From NCBI RefSeq assembly GCF_016907835.1, contig NZ_JAFBCT010000001.1, forward strand, positions 3,100,001 to 3,164,000: 64,000 nucleotides of DNA, given 5' to 3'. Below, piece after piece: positions 51,169 through 59,746 of the stretch. Position numbers and translations under genes: made by a program. The stretch comes from Agromyces cerinus (GTDB taxonomy: Bacteria; Actinomycetota; Actinomycetes; Actinomycetales; Microbacteriaceae). The notes beneath the pieces are model-generated. The model made no database searches. It saw nothing but the letters and a program-made list of their open reading frames with translations, and was not told the origin of the DNA. Numbering within the stretch: the first letter of the stretch is position 1; each line of letters begins with the position of its first letter.

Positions 51169-52200
51169 ATGACCGGTTCCGTCGTGGCGGTGCCGGCCAA
51201 CGCCCGCGCCCCGCTTCGGCGGCGGCTCGCGGGCAGTCCCCTCGCGTGGGCGGCCGTCTGCCTCGCGCTGGCCGTGCCGTGGGCCGTCGCCGGTCAGGCG
51301 ACGGAGCTGATCCCGTACCTGCTCATGCTCGTCGGTGGCTGGCTGTGCGGCTTCTCGTTCGTCAACGCGACGTTCCGCATGACGCCGGTGCGGCGCGGGG
51401 TGATCGTGCACGTGATCGGCGCGCTCGCATCGGCGGCCCTCGTCGTGGGCGCCGTCGAGTTCGGCGGCCCGCTCCTCGCCGCCGCGCCGGAGTGGGCGCG
51501 CATCTCGCTCGTGATCGTGCAGTTCGCGGCGATCCCCGCCGCGGGCTGGATCTGGCTCGGCCTGATCGGGCGGATCTCGGCCGCCGTGGGCACATCGAAG
51601 GCGAAGCCCGCGCCGACCGCTCCCGAGTGGGTGCGCGCCGAGCACGGGCACGGCTCCGAGGTGGGATTCGCCGCGGTGCCGATCGCCATGCGCACCCTCA
51701 CCACCGCCATCGTCGTGATCGTCGTCGTGATGGGCAGCCTCGCCGGGCTGGCGCTCGTGGCCACCGGCGATCTCGTGTACGCCCTCGGCCCCCGGCTCAC
51801 GATCATCGTCATCGGACTCGTCTTCGCCCTGCCCGCGTACTTCGCGTTCCTCGCGGTCGTGCGGCGACGCGCCGTCGCCTGCGCGGTCGGCTTCGGGAAC
51901 GACCGGCTGTGGCTCCGCACCGGGCCGACGACGACGATCGTCGCGTTCCGCGACCTCGAGCAGCTCGTCTGGCGCAGCAGCAGCGACGCCGCGCGCGTCG
52001 AGGTGCGCGGCAGCGGCGTCGACGTCTCACTCGTCACGGGCATCGCCGAGCCGGCGCCGGGCGCGACCGCCGAACTCCCCGCCCTGCCCAGGCGCGTGCT
52101 CGGCCGGTTGCAGGACGAGGGGTTCGCGCTCGAGCGTTCGCGGCGGGGCGAGGTCCTGACGTTCCGGCGGTCACACGGTCGGCCGCAGCCGGTCGAGTAG
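51169..52200 (+). CDS. Multi-pass membrane protein with C-terminal PH-like region
   Basis: Unrecognised protein of 343 residues with about six hydrophobic segments (for example AWAAVCLALAVPWAVAG, ELIPYLLMLVGGWLCGFSFV, VIVIVVVMGSLAGLALVATG, LTIIVIGLVFALPAYFAFLA). The last about 100 residues (GFGNDRLWLRTGPTTTIVAF, RDLEQLVWRSSSDAARVEV) look like a cytoplasmic bacterial PH-like domain; this is a judgement from pattern only. Its stop codon TAG lies inside a copy of an intergenic repeat, so the C-terminal RPQPVE was probably supplied by that repeat. It lies 41 bp after the RimB-like gene and may be cotranscribed with it. Confidence 0.75.
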   Translation: MTGSVVAVPANARAPLRRRLAGSPLAWAAVCLALAVPWAVAGQATELIPYLLMLVGGWLCGFSFVNATFRMTPVRRGVIVHVIGALASAALVVGAVEFGGPLLAAAPEWARISLVIVQFAAIPAAGWIWLGLIGRISAAVGTSKAKPAPTAPEWVRAEHGHGSEVGFAAVPIAMRTLTTAIVVIVVVMGSLAGLALVATGDLVYALGPRLTIIVIGLVFALPAYFAFLAVVRRRAVACAVGFGNDRLWLRTGPTTTIVAFRDLEQLVWRSSSDAARVEVRGSGVDVSLVTGIAEPAPGATAELPALPRRVLGRLQDEGFALERSRRGEVLTFRRSHGRPQPVE

Positions 52201-52300
52201 CGAGCGAAGTCGGCCGCGGCCGGTCGAGTAGCGAGCGAAGCGAGCGTATCGAGACCTGGTACGTGGTCTCGATACGGCCGCGAGCGGCCTACTCGACCGG
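52189..52300. repeat. Palindromic intergenic repeat with a partial second copy
   Basis: Full element 52220-52300: outer arms CCGGTCGAGTAG (52220-52231) and CTACTCGACCGG (52289-52300), inner arms GTATCGAGACC (52246-52256) and GGTCTCGATAC (52265-52275). The first 21 bases, CCGGTCGAGTAGCGAGCGAA plus G, are repeated at 52189-52209 over the stop codon of the preceding gene. Elements with CGAGTAGCGAGCGAAGCGAG and TATCGAGACC are known as dispersed intergenic repeats in Microbacteriaceae and relatives. It could also end transcription for both converging genes. Confidence 0.85.
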
Positions 52301-52308
52301 CGGCAGCA

Positions 52309-55300
52309 TCAGATCACGCCGTCGGAGAGCGTCGTCGGGTTGCCGAAGCGGTGGTTCGTGATCGAGATCGCCTGCTCGTGCAGGAACGGCAGCAGCTCGA
52401 CCCGACCCGAGGGCGTGACGGGGTGCGACCACACCGCGACATCCGGAGTGCCGCCGAGCGCCTCTGCCAGAGCAGATGCCCCGCCGCCGACGAGTCGCAC
52501 GCGCGGCGTCGTGATGCCCTGCTTCGCTGCGCGACCGAGCCAGGCCGCGTCACCCTCGCGCACGACCCGGAGGTCACGCGCCGAGAGCAGCGTGCGCACG
52601 CCCTTCGGCAGCTCGACCGCGGTCGACACCATGAGGGGCGACTTCGCGAGGAGGCCCGCCGCGATGACGCGGAGCCCCTCTGCGAGGCTCGCCTGCTCGC
52701 CGATGCGCACGGTCACCGGCAGCGGCCGGTAGCGGAAGAGGTTGCGCTCGGCACCGACGCCCGAGACATCCTTCACGACGCTGTACTCCTCGGCCCAGGC
52801 GAGCTCGTCTGAGAGCGCCGAGCGGCGCAGCACGTCGAACGAGTCGTAGTCGAGCGCCGGCTGCGACGCCTCGATCAGCTCGGCGACGCGCTTCTCGAGC
52901 CCGCGCAGGTGCAGGGTGCTCGAGGAGGTGCCGTGCTGCGGCAGCCACTCGCCGAGGCCGAACAGGTAGTTCGGGCCGCCGGCCTTGGCGCCCGCGCCGA
53001 CGGCCGAGCGCTTCCAGCCGCCGAACGGCTGACGCTCGACGATCGCGCCGGTGATGCCGCGGTTGACGTAGAGGTTGCCCGCCTCGACGCGGTCGAGCCA
53101 GGTGGCGAGCTCGTTCGCGTCGAGCGAGTGGAGTCCCGCGGTCAGGCCGTAGTCGACGGCGTTCTGCAGTCGGATCGCCTCGTCGAGGTCCTTCGCGTGC
53201 ATGATGCCGAGCACCGGGCCGAAGAACTCGGTGAGGTGGAAGTACGAGCCTCCGGCGACACCCGAGCGGATGCCGGGCGACCAGAGACGGCCGGTGTCGT
53301 CGAGCTGCTGGGGCTCCACGAGCCACTCCTCGCCGATGCCGAGCTGGGTGAGGGCATGCAGCAGCTTGCCGTTCGCGGGCTCGACGATCGGGCCCATCTG
53401 GCTCGTGGCCTGCTCCGGCCAGCCGACCCGCAGCGACCGGGTGGCGTCGACGAGCTGGCGGCGGAACCGCTCGGACTTCGCGACCGAGCCGACGAGGATC
53501 ACGAGCGAGGCCGCCGAGCACTTCTGGCCGGCGTGGCCGAAGGCGCTCTTGACGACATCGGATGCCGCGAGGTCGAGGTCGGCCGACGGCGTCACGATGA
53601 TCGCGTTCTTGCCGCTCGTCTCGGCGAGCAGCGGCAGGTCCTTGCGGAACGAGCGGAAGAGCTGCGCGGTCTCGTACGCACCCGTGAGGATGACCCGGTC
53701 GACCGCGGGGTGGGAGACGAGCTCCTTGCCGAGCTCACGCTCGCCGATGTCGACGAGGGTGAGGAGCTCGCGAGGGATGCCGGCCTCCCAGAGCGCCTCG
53801 ACCATGACCGCGCCCGAGCGCTGCGCGAGCTTCGCGGGCTTGATGATGACGCCCGAGCCCGCGGCGAGCGCGGAGAGCACGCCGCCGGCGGGGATCGCGA
53901 CGGGGAAGTTCCACGGCGGGGTGATGACGGTGAGCTTCGACGGCACGAAGACGGCGCCCTGCACGTGGTCGAGCTCGCGGGCGCGCTCGGCGTAGTAGTG
54001 CGCGAAGTCGATCGCCTCGCTGATCTCGGGGTCGGCCTCGGCGATGGTCTTGCCGGTCTCGGCGGCCATGACCTCGATCAGGCGGTCGCGGTTCGCGGCG
54101 AGCGCGTAACCGGCGCGGTGCAGCACGGCGGCGCGCTCGGCGCCGGGCAGCTGGCCCCAGGCACGGCCGCGGCCGGCGACCGTCTGGATGATCCGCTCGA
54201 GGGTCGCGGCGTCGTCGACGCGGGCCGCGGCGATCGTGTTCATGCCGAGCGTCGAGCCGGGCACCCGCTCGAGGATGCGGCGCCCCCACTCGCGGTTCGG
54301 CGCGAGGGCCGGGTCGGTGTCGGGCTCGTTGCGGAAGCCCGGCGTCGCTCCCGAACCGACGCCGGAGCCAGAAGCGGATACCGCGGCATCCGCCAGCTCG
54401 GAGCCATCGATGCCGGCGGACCCGCGGGTGATGCCGAGCACCACGCTCGTCAGCGACGGATCGAGCTCGTGCTCGGTACCGGGCGCCGGTGCATCCGGAA
54501 CGGTCATCGCGGCGGCGAGGGTCTCGTCGGTCCACTCGGTGTGACGGTTCTGGGTGCGGTTCGGCGCGGGCGCCGCCACGACCGTCGGCTCGAGTGCGGC
54601 GAGCGAGGCGAGGTACCGCGCCTGCTCGCGCTGGAACAGCGGCTCGCTCGTGGTGAGCTCGAACACGGCCGACATGAAGTTGTCCTGGCTCGCGTTCTCT
54701 TCGAGGCGGCGGATCAGGTAGGCGATGGCGACGTCGAACTCGCTCGGGTTCACGACGGGCGTGTAGAGCAGCAGGTTGCCGACATCGCGGCGAACCGCCT
54801 CGGCCTGGCCGGTCGCCATGCCGAGCAGCATCTCGAACTCGACGCGCGAGTCGACGCCCCGCTCGCGGGCGGTGAGCCAGGCGTGGGCGACGTCGAAGAG
54901 GTTGTGGCCGGCGACGCCGAGCTTGACGGCGTCGGTGCGCTCGGGGGTCATCGACCAGTCGAGCACGCGCTTGTAGTTCGTGTCGGAGTCCTGCTTGGAG
55001 TCGTAGGTCGCGAGCGGCCAGCCGTGCACGGCCGCGTCGACGTGCTCCATCGCGAGGTTCGCGCCCTTGACGACGCGCACCTTGATGGGGGCGCCGCCCT
55101 GCGCGCGACGGTTCTTCGCCCACGCGGTGAGTTCCTGCATCGCGCCGAGCGCGTCGGGCAGGTAGGTCTGCAGCACGATGCCGGCCTCGAGACCGCGCAG
55201 CTGCGGCTGGTCGAGCAGCGTGGTGAAGACCGCGATCGTCAGGTCGAGGTCGCGGTACTCCTCCATGTCGAGGTTGATGAACTTCGGCGTGCGGCTCTTG

Positions 55301-55932
55301 GCGGCGAGCTCGTACAGCGGCGTGAGCTTCGCGACGACCTTGGCGACGGCCTCGTCGAACGACCACATCGAGAGCTGGCTGACGACGCTCGAGACCTTGA
55401 TCGACACGTAGTCGACGTCGTCGCGGGCGAGGAACTCGTAGGTGCCCGAGAGGCGGCGGTCGGCCTCCTCCTCACCGAGCACCGCCTCGCCGAGGAGGTT
55501 CAGGTTCAGGCGGTTGCCCGACTCGCGCAGGGTCGCGATGGCCGGGCCGAGCTTCTCGGGGGTCGCGTCGAGCACGAGATGGCCGACCATCGCGCGCAGC
55601 ACCCGGCGGGCGATCGGGATGACGATCCAGGGCAGCACCGGGGCGACGACGCCGCCGACGCGGATCGCAGCCTTCAGGTACCAGGGCAGGAACTTCGGCG
55701 TGAGCTTCGCGACCTGCTCGAGGTTGCGGCCCGCGACGCCGAGGTCTTCGGGGCGCATGACGCCGTCGACGAAGCCGACGGTGAAGTCGAGGCCGCGCGG
55801 GTCCTTCAGCACGCCGGCGAGGCGCTCGGCGGCGGGGTCGGCGGGGTGCTCCGAGCTCTCGGCGAGCCACCGGCGCACGAGGGCGACGACGTGATCGGTG
55901 TTCGGCCGGGCGTCTGTGGCGGCGTTCGACAT
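52309..55932 (-). CDS. putA: Bifunctional proline dehydrogenase / P5C dehydrogenase
   Basis: Oxidises L-proline to P5C with FAD and then P5C/glutamate semialdehyde to glutamate with NAD; 1207 residues. Residues about 80-480: proline dehydrogenase barrel (YVSIKVSSVVSQLSMW, KFINLDMEEYRDLDLTI, VVKGANLAMEHVDAAVHGWP, YLIRRLEENAS). Residues about 560-1080: aldehyde dehydrogenase with ITPPWNFPVAIPAGG, the Glu in LLAETSGKNAI and the catalytic Cys in GQKCSAASLV. A Gly/Ser-rich linker joins the halves. There is no N-terminal DNA-binding domain, so regulation is by others, probably the divergent LysR. Start at 55932: a TACCCT element lies 7 bases upstream, no SD. Confidence 0.93.
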   Translation of the reverse strand: MSNAATDARPNTDHVVALVRRWLAESSEHPADPAAERLAGVLKDPRGLDFTVGFVDGVMRPEDLGVAGRNLEQVAKLTPKFLPWYLKAAIRVGGVVAPVLPWIVIPIARRVLRAMVGHLVLDATPEKLGPAIATLRESGNRLNLNLLGEAVLGEEEADRRLSGTYEFLARDDVDYVSIKVSSVVSQLSMWSFDEAVAKVVAKLTPLYELAAKSRTPKFINLDMEEYRDLDLTIAVFTTLLDQPQLRGLEAGIVLQTYLPDALGAMQELTAWAKNRRAQGGAPIKVRVVKGANLAMEHVDAAVHGWPLATYDSKQDSDTNYKRVLDWSMTPERTDAVKLGVAGHNLFDVAHAWLTARERGVDSRVEFEMLLGMATGQAEAVRRDVGNLLLYTPVVNPSEFDVAIAYLIRRLEENASQDNFMSAVFELTTSEPLFQREQARYLASLAALEPTVVAAPAPNRTQNRHTEWTDETLAAAMTVPDAPAPGTEHELDPSLTSVVLGITRGSAGIDGSELADAAVSASGSGVGSGATPGFRNEPDTDPALAPNREWGRRILERVPGSTLGMNTIAAARVDDAATLERIIQTVAGRGRAWGQLPGAERAAVLHRAGYALAANRDRLIEVMAAETGKTIAEADPEISEAIDFAHYYAERARELDHVQGAVFVPSKLTVITPPWNFPVAIPAGGVLSALAAGSGVIIKPAKLAQRSGAVMVEALWEAGIPRELLTLVDIGERELGKELVSHPAVDRVILTGAYETAQLFRSFRKDLPLLAETSGKNAIIVTPSADLDLAASDVVKSAFGHAGQKCSAASLVILVGSVAKSERFRRQLVDATRSLRVGWPEQATSQMGPIVEPANGKLLHALTQLGIGEEWLVEPQQLDDTGRLWSPGIRSGVAGGSYFHLTEFFGPVLGIMHAKDLDEAIRLQNAVDYGLTAGLHSLDANELATWLDRVEAGNLYVNRGITGAIVERQPFGGWKRSAVGAGAKAGGPNYLFGLGEWLPQHGTSSSTLHLRGLEKRVAELIEASQPALDYDSFDVLRRSALSDELAWAEEYSVVKDVSGVGAERNLFRYRPLPVTVRIGEQASLAEGLRVIAAGLLAKSPLMVSTAVELPKGVRTLLSARDLRVVREGDAAWLGRAAKQGITTPRVRLVGGGASALAEALGGTPDVAVWSHPVTPSGRVELLPFLHEQAISITNHRFGNPTTLSDGVI

Positions 55933-56012
55933 GGTCACGAGGGTACTGTCCTTTGCTTCGAGCGCGCCGGGGGTCGCGCGCCTGTCGGGTTCAGTATGCG
56001 CTGCGACATCCG

Positions 56013-56059
56013 TTCGGTAAAGCGAATGAATCTGAACGATACTGTTCGGAAGAACCGAA
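56013..56059. promoter_or_regulatory. LysR-type binding sites between putA and lysR-type gene
   Basis: TTCG-N6-CGAA at 56013-56026 and TTCGG-N5-CCGAA at 56045-56059 lie in the 155-bp divergent spacer. The second contains a T-N11-A LysR box (T56046 to A56058) and overlaps the likely promoter of the LysR gene, suggesting autoregulation. Confidence 0.55.
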
Positions 56060-56087
56060 TGATCAGCGGATGCCTCCGGAGGTCCCA

Positions 56088-57104
56088 ATGCTCGACGTGC
56101 GACGCCTGCGACTGCTCGTCGAGCTCAGCGACCGCGGCACGCTCTCGGCGGTCGCCGAGGCCCTCTCGTACAGCCCCTCGTCGGTGTCGCAGCAGCTCAG
56201 CCAGCTCGAGCGCGAGGCCGGGGTGCCGTTGCTCGTGCAGGTCGGTCGGCGCGTGCAGCTGACCCCGCAGGCCGAGGTGCTCGTGGGGCACGCCCGCGCC
56301 GTGCTCGACCGGCTCGAAGAGGCCGAGGCCGAGGTCGCCCGTTCGCTCACCGCGGTCGGCGGCACCGTGCGCATCGCCGTGTTCCAGTCGGCGGCGCACG
56401 CCGTGGTGCCGCAGGCGCTCACCCTGCTGCGCGCCGAGCACCCCGCCCTGCGGGTCGAGGTCACCGAGCGCGAGCCGGATGTCGGCCTCTTCGAGGTGTC
56501 GGCGCGCGACTTCGACCTCGTGATCGCCGAGCAGTACCCGGGGCACACGCGCGCGCACCGCGAGGAGCTCGACCGCGTGCACCTCGTCGCCGACGCCATC
56601 CGGCTCGCGCTGCCGCCGCATCCCTCTCATTCCGGCGGATATACGATCCGGCGCGCCGACGAATCGAGTGTCGCGCCCGGGGTGGCGGATCGTATATCCG
56701 CAGGAACGCACAGCGGGCGGGGTGGGGCGGATGCCTCGCGCGACCAGTCCCTCGCCGCGGCATCGACGATGCCGTGGGTGCTCGAGCCCGAGGGCACCGC
56801 CTCGCGCGACTGGGCCGAGCAGCTCTGCCGCGAGGCGGGCTTCGAGCCCGACGTGCGGTTCGAGACCGCCGACCTGATGGCCCACATCCGCCTCATCCGC
56901 TCGGGCAACGCCGTCGGACTCCTCCCCGACCTCGTGTGGGCGGGCGAGGCGCCGAGCGTCACGCTCGTCGACCTGCCGGGGCATCCCGAGCGCGAGGTGT
57001 TCACCTCGACGAGGCACGCCGCCGCGGCACGACCGGCGGTCGTCGCCTGCCGTGACGCCCTCGCCCGGGCGGCACGCGCGACGGCGACGCCTTCGGCTCG
57101 CTGA
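56088..57104 (+). CDS. LysR-family regulator of putA, with a palindromic insertion
   Basis: Regulator of 338 residues. HTH at about 1-60 (MLDVRRLRLLVELSDRGTLS, YSPSSVSQQLSQLEREAGVP), then the periplasmic-binding-protein-like effector domain (TVRIAVFQSAAHAVVPQALT). About 45 residues after LPPHPSH (near 180-225; Gly/Ser/Arg-rich, GYTIRRADESSV) break the effector domain and are coded by a palindromic element at 56635-56701; after it the normal sequence resumes (MPWVLEPEGTASRDWAEQL). The protein is therefore longer than the usual about 300 residues, and its function may be altered. SD GGAGG 5 bases upstream. Divergent from putA, its expected target. Confidence 0.88.
   Translation: MLDVRRLRLLVELSDRGTLSAVAEALSYSPSSVSQQLSQLEREAGVPLLVQVGRRVQLTPQAEVLVGHARAVLDRLEEAEAEVARSLTAVGGTVRIAVFQSAAHAVVPQALTLLRAEHPALRVEVTEREPDVGLFEVSARDFDLVIAEQYPGHTRAHREELDRVHLVADAIRLALPPHPSHSGGYTIRRADESSVAPGVADRISAGTHSGRGGADASRDQSLAAASTMPWVLEPEGTASRDWAEQLCREAGFEPDVRFETADLMAHIRLIRSGNAVGLLPDLVWAGEAPSVTLVDLPGHPEREVFTSTRHAAAARPAVVACRDALARAARATATPSAR
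56635..56701. repeat. Palindromic element inserted in the LysR-type gene
   Basis: Perfect 16-bp inverted repeats GCGGATATACGATCCG (56635-56650) and its complement (56686-56701) enclose 35 bases that also contain a short internal inverted repeat (GGCGCG 56650-56655 with CGCGCC 56672-56677). It keeps the host reading frame. It resembles a small non-coding mobile repeat (REP/MITE-like). No target-site duplication is obvious. Confidence 0.75.
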
Positions 57105-57117
57105 CGCGTCCGATCGA

Positions 57118-57123
57118 TACGCT
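57118..57123 (+). promoter_or_regulatory. Leaderless-type -10 element of the META lipoprotein gene
   Basis: TACGCT lies 6 bases before the ATG at 57130, with no SD between. Confidence 0.45.
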
Positions 57124-57129
57124 GTGCCC

Positions 57130-57864
57130 ATGTCACGAACGCTGCAGCGCCTCGCATTGTCCGGCACGATCCTGCTCGCGGCGACCGTGCTGACCGCCTG
57201 CGCCGGCAATGCCGGCACCGCCGGAACCGAAACCGCCGAGGCCGTCGACCCCGTCGGCACCTGGGGTGATGTCGCCACGACCGACGAACCCTCGCTCGCG
57301 TTCGGCAACGGCGGCTCGCTGAGCGGCACCGACGGCTGCAACCGCCTGGTCGGCAGCTGGACCGCCGAGGGCGACACGGTCACGTTCGTCGAGGTCGCCT
57401 CGACGCGCATGCTGTGCGAGGGCGTCGACACGTGGCTCGCCGCGCTCGCGACCGCCACGATCTCCGGCGACACGCTCACCGTCTTCGACGAGTCGGGCGA
57501 GGAGATCGGCACGCTCGACCGCTCGAGCGACGACGCCGGGGCGATCTCCGGCGACGCCGAGTCGGCCGCCTTCATCGGCACGTGGGGCACCGAGTCGACC
57601 GGCACCGCCTCGGGCGAGCCGTTCATCGTGATCGCCGCCGATGGCTCGGCGAGCGGCAGCGACGGCTGCAACACCTTCGGCGGCTCGACCTGGACCGTCG
57701 ACGGCGACACGATCGAGTTCACCCCCGGCGTCGCGACCCTCATGGCCTGCGAGGGCGTCGATCAGTGGCTGAACGCGAAGTCCACCGCGACCGTCGACGG
57801 TGACACCATGACCTTCTACGACGAGTCGGGCGCCGAGATCGGCACGCTGCCGCGCACGGCGTAG
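57130..57864 (+). CDS. Lipoprotein with two META domains
   Basis: Extracytoplasmic lipoprotein of 244 residues: signal peptide with lipobox LTAC (Cys24), then two META/HslJ-like domains, each with the conserved DGCN: SGTDGCNRLVGSWTAEG (about residues 74-90) and SGSDGCNTFGGSTWTVDG (about 174-191). The second half repeats the first (CEGVDTWLAAL against CEGVDQWLNAK), so it arose by internal duplication. META proteins are linked to stress or heat resistance (HslJ) but their activity is not known. The stop codon lies in the first copy of a 17-bp tandem duplication. Confidence 0.85.
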   Translation: MSRTLQRLALSGTILLAATVLTACAGNAGTAGTETAEAVDPVGTWGDVATTDEPSLAFGNGGSLSGTDGCNRLVGSWTAEGDTVTFVEVASTRMLCEGVDTWLAALATATISGDTLTVFDESGEEIGTLDRSSDDAGAISGDAESAAFIGTWGTESTGTASGEPFIVIAADGSASGSDGCNTFGGSTWTVDGDTIEFTPGVATLMACEGVDQWLNAKSTATVDGDTMTFYDESGAEIGTLPRTA

Positions 57865-57884
57865 TCCGCCGCGCACGGCGTAGT
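57849..57884. repeat. 17-bp direct repeat at the end of the META gene
   Basis: GCCGCGCACGGCGTAGT occurs at 57849-57865 and again at 57868-57884, a period of 19 bp. The first copy includes the TAG stop of the META gene; the second ends directly at the stop codon of the convergent epimerase gene. Confidence 0.8.
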
Positions 57885-58709
57885 TCAGGCGGCGGGTTCG
57901 TCGACCGAGAGCTCCAGCCACCACCGCAGCGGATGTCCCGGCAGCACCACGGGGAGCTCGTCGACGACGGCGGAGGCCGCATCGCGGCGTGCCGTCGTCG
58001 GTTCGATCGCGACGACCGGTTGATCGGCGAACACGCCGGTGTCCCAGAAGAGCCCGAGGTGCGGCAGGGCGTCGGCGTCCCAGCGCAGCGTGAGCCCCTG
58101 CCCGTCGGCGTGCTCGATGCGGGCGCGGTCCTGCCCGGCGGTGAACGCCTTCAGCGCGCCGTCGACCCCGTCGATCCCGCCGCCGTCGGGCCAGGCGACG
58201 GGTGGGCCCGCCTCCGGGAACTCCCCCATGAGCTGCGGTTCGGGTTCGCCCGTGACGATGCGCGTGCCCGGTGGCGCCGCGAACAGCGGATGCGCCGACC
58301 AGAGGAGCGGCACGCCGTCGGCGCCGGTCGCGGTGGCGACGTACTCCGCCCGCAGACGACCCGCCTCGACCGTGAGCGTGCGTGCGAACTGCAGGGGAAC
58401 GCTCCGGAGCACGACCTCCGCGGTCGACGTCGACGGTCCCGACGAGACCACCGTCCATTCGAGTCGCCAGGCATCGCCGTGGTCGGGCAGTCGCGTGCCG
58501 TCGGCCATGGTGCACGCGGCCACGGTCGGGACGACCTCGTCCCACCCGCCGGTGCCGGATCCGGTGAAGTCGCCCGCCGGGTCGCGCGGCGGCGACGGGG
58601 CGAGCCATTCGCGGCCGGCGGCCATGAGACTCGTGATGCGGGCGCCGTCGAGCGGATCGAACTCGACGGCGACCCGGTCACGGCCTCGCCCCGCAGCGAT
58701 GCCGATCAT
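57885..58709 (-). CDS. Aldose 1-epimerase family protein
   Basis: Mutarotase-fold protein of 274 residues, interconverting alpha and beta anomers of an aldose. EFDPLDGARITSLMAAGREW at the start, GTGGWDEVVPTVAACT, DHGDAWRLEW (catalytic His-Gly-Asp region), PLLWSAHPLFAAPPGTRIV (second His) and HLGLFWDTGVF with a following Glu (AIEPTTARRD) are consistent with the family. It begins 2 bp after the permease stop, as the last gene of the AraFGH-type operon, so it probably acts on the imported sugar. Confidence 0.85.
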   Translation of the reverse strand: MIGIAAGRGRDRVAVEFDPLDGARITSLMAAGREWLAPSPPRDPAGDFTGSGTGGWDEVVPTVAACTMADGTRLPDHGDAWRLEWTVVSSGPSTSTAEVVLRSVPLQFARTLTVEAGRLRAEYVATATGADGVPLLWSAHPLFAAPPGTRIVTGEPEPQLMGEFPEAGPPVAWPDGGGIDGVDGALKAFTAGQDRARIEHADGQGLTLRWDADALPHLGLFWDTGVFADQPVVAIEPTTARRDAASAVVDELPVVLPGHPLRWWLELSVDEPAA

Positions 58710-58711
58710 CG

Positions 58712-59746
58712 TCAGGCGGGGATGCCGATGCGGCGCTCGCCCGCGCGCAGCTGCTGGATGATGACGGCGAGCACGAGCAGCCCGCCCTTGGCGACGTTCT
58801 GCCAGAAGCTGTTCACGCCGAGCAGCGTCATGCCGTTGGTGAGGATGCCGAGCAGGATCACCGCGAGGATGGTTCCGGCGATCGTGCCCTTGCCGCCCTT
58901 GAGGGCGGCACCGCCGAGCGCGGCCGCGGTGATCGACTCGAGTTCGAGGCCCTCCGAGCCGGAGACCGGCTGCCCCGAGCCTGTTCGCGCGGTGATCAGG
59001 ATGCCGGCGACCGCCGCCACGGCACCCGTCATGATGTAGACGCCGATGATGTACCGGTTGATGTTGATGCCCGCGAGCCGGGAGGCGATGTCGTTGCCGC
59101 CGACGGCGTAGATGTTGCGGCCAACACTCGTGTAGCGGAGGAGCACATGGGCGAGCACCGCGACGATGACGAGCACCAGGATGAGGATCGGAAGCCCGAT
59201 GAGCGAGCCGCGCGCCAGGAACACGAAGAACGCGTCGGCACCGGTGTAGCCCTGCGCACGTCCGTCGGACACGAGCTGTGCGATGCCCTTGTACGCCGCG
59301 AGTGTCGCGAGCGTGGCGATGACGGGATTGACGCGGCCGAACACGATGATGCAGCCGTTGACGAGACCGCAGAGGATGCCGATCGCGACCGCGCCGACGA
59401 CGCCCAGTGCGGGGCCGGCGACCGAGAAGATCATCGCGGAGGTCACCGAGGTGAGGCCGGCGATGGATCCCACCGAGATGTCCAGGCCGCCCATGATGAT
59501 GACCATCGTCTGCACCACCGCGAGGAGACCCGAGATCGCGATCGCGGTGCCGATGACCCGCATGTTGCCTGCGGTGAAGAACAGGGGGTTCTGCGTGCCG
59601 ATGACGACCACGACGAGGGCGATGGCCATCAGCAGCGAGATGTTCTGCACGCCGACCGCGGCGAGGACGCGTCTGACGACGCCCGGCTGAGTTGCCGTCG
59701 AGGGTTGGTCGGGGACGTTGTTCCGCGGCTTCGTTGCGACGCTCAT
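58712..59746 (-). CDS. Sugar ABC transporter permease (AraH/RbsC type)
   Basis: Inner-membrane permease of 344 residues with about ten helices. IMGGLDISVGSIAGLTSVTS, VFGRVNPVIATLATLAAYKG, the coupling helix region YTSVGRNIYAVGGNDIASRL and LESITAAALGGAALKGGKG match RbsC/AraH/XylH. A cytoplasmic Pro/Thr-rich N-terminus of about 25 residues is present. The ATG overlaps the ATPase gene stop (ATGA) and has AGGAG 7 bases upstream. It forms a pentose/hexose importer with the ATPase and binding protein. Confidence 0.92.
   Translation of the reverse strand: MSVATKPRNNVPDQPSTATQPGVVRRVLAAVGVQNISLLMAIALVVVVIGTQNPLFFTAGNMRVIGTAIAISGLLAVVQTMVIIMGGLDISVGSIAGLTSVTSAMIFSVAGPALGVVGAVAIGILCGLVNGCIIVFGRVNPVIATLATLAAYKGIAQLVSDGRAQGYTGADAFFVFLARGSLIGLPILILVLVIVAVLAHVLLRYTSVGRNIYAVGGNDIASRLAGININRYIIGVYIMTGAVAAVAGILITARTGSGQPVSGSEGLELESITAAALGGAALKGGKGTIAGTILAVILLGILTNGMTLLGVNSFWQNVAKGGLLVLAVIIQQLRAGERRIGIPA

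Noticed and set aside
52909..56262. Very long open frame on the plus strand opposite putA
   Set aside because: It is a by-product of high G+C and strong codon bias of putA; the product is Arg/Glu-rich low-complexity sequence without domains, while putA has complete enzyme motifs.
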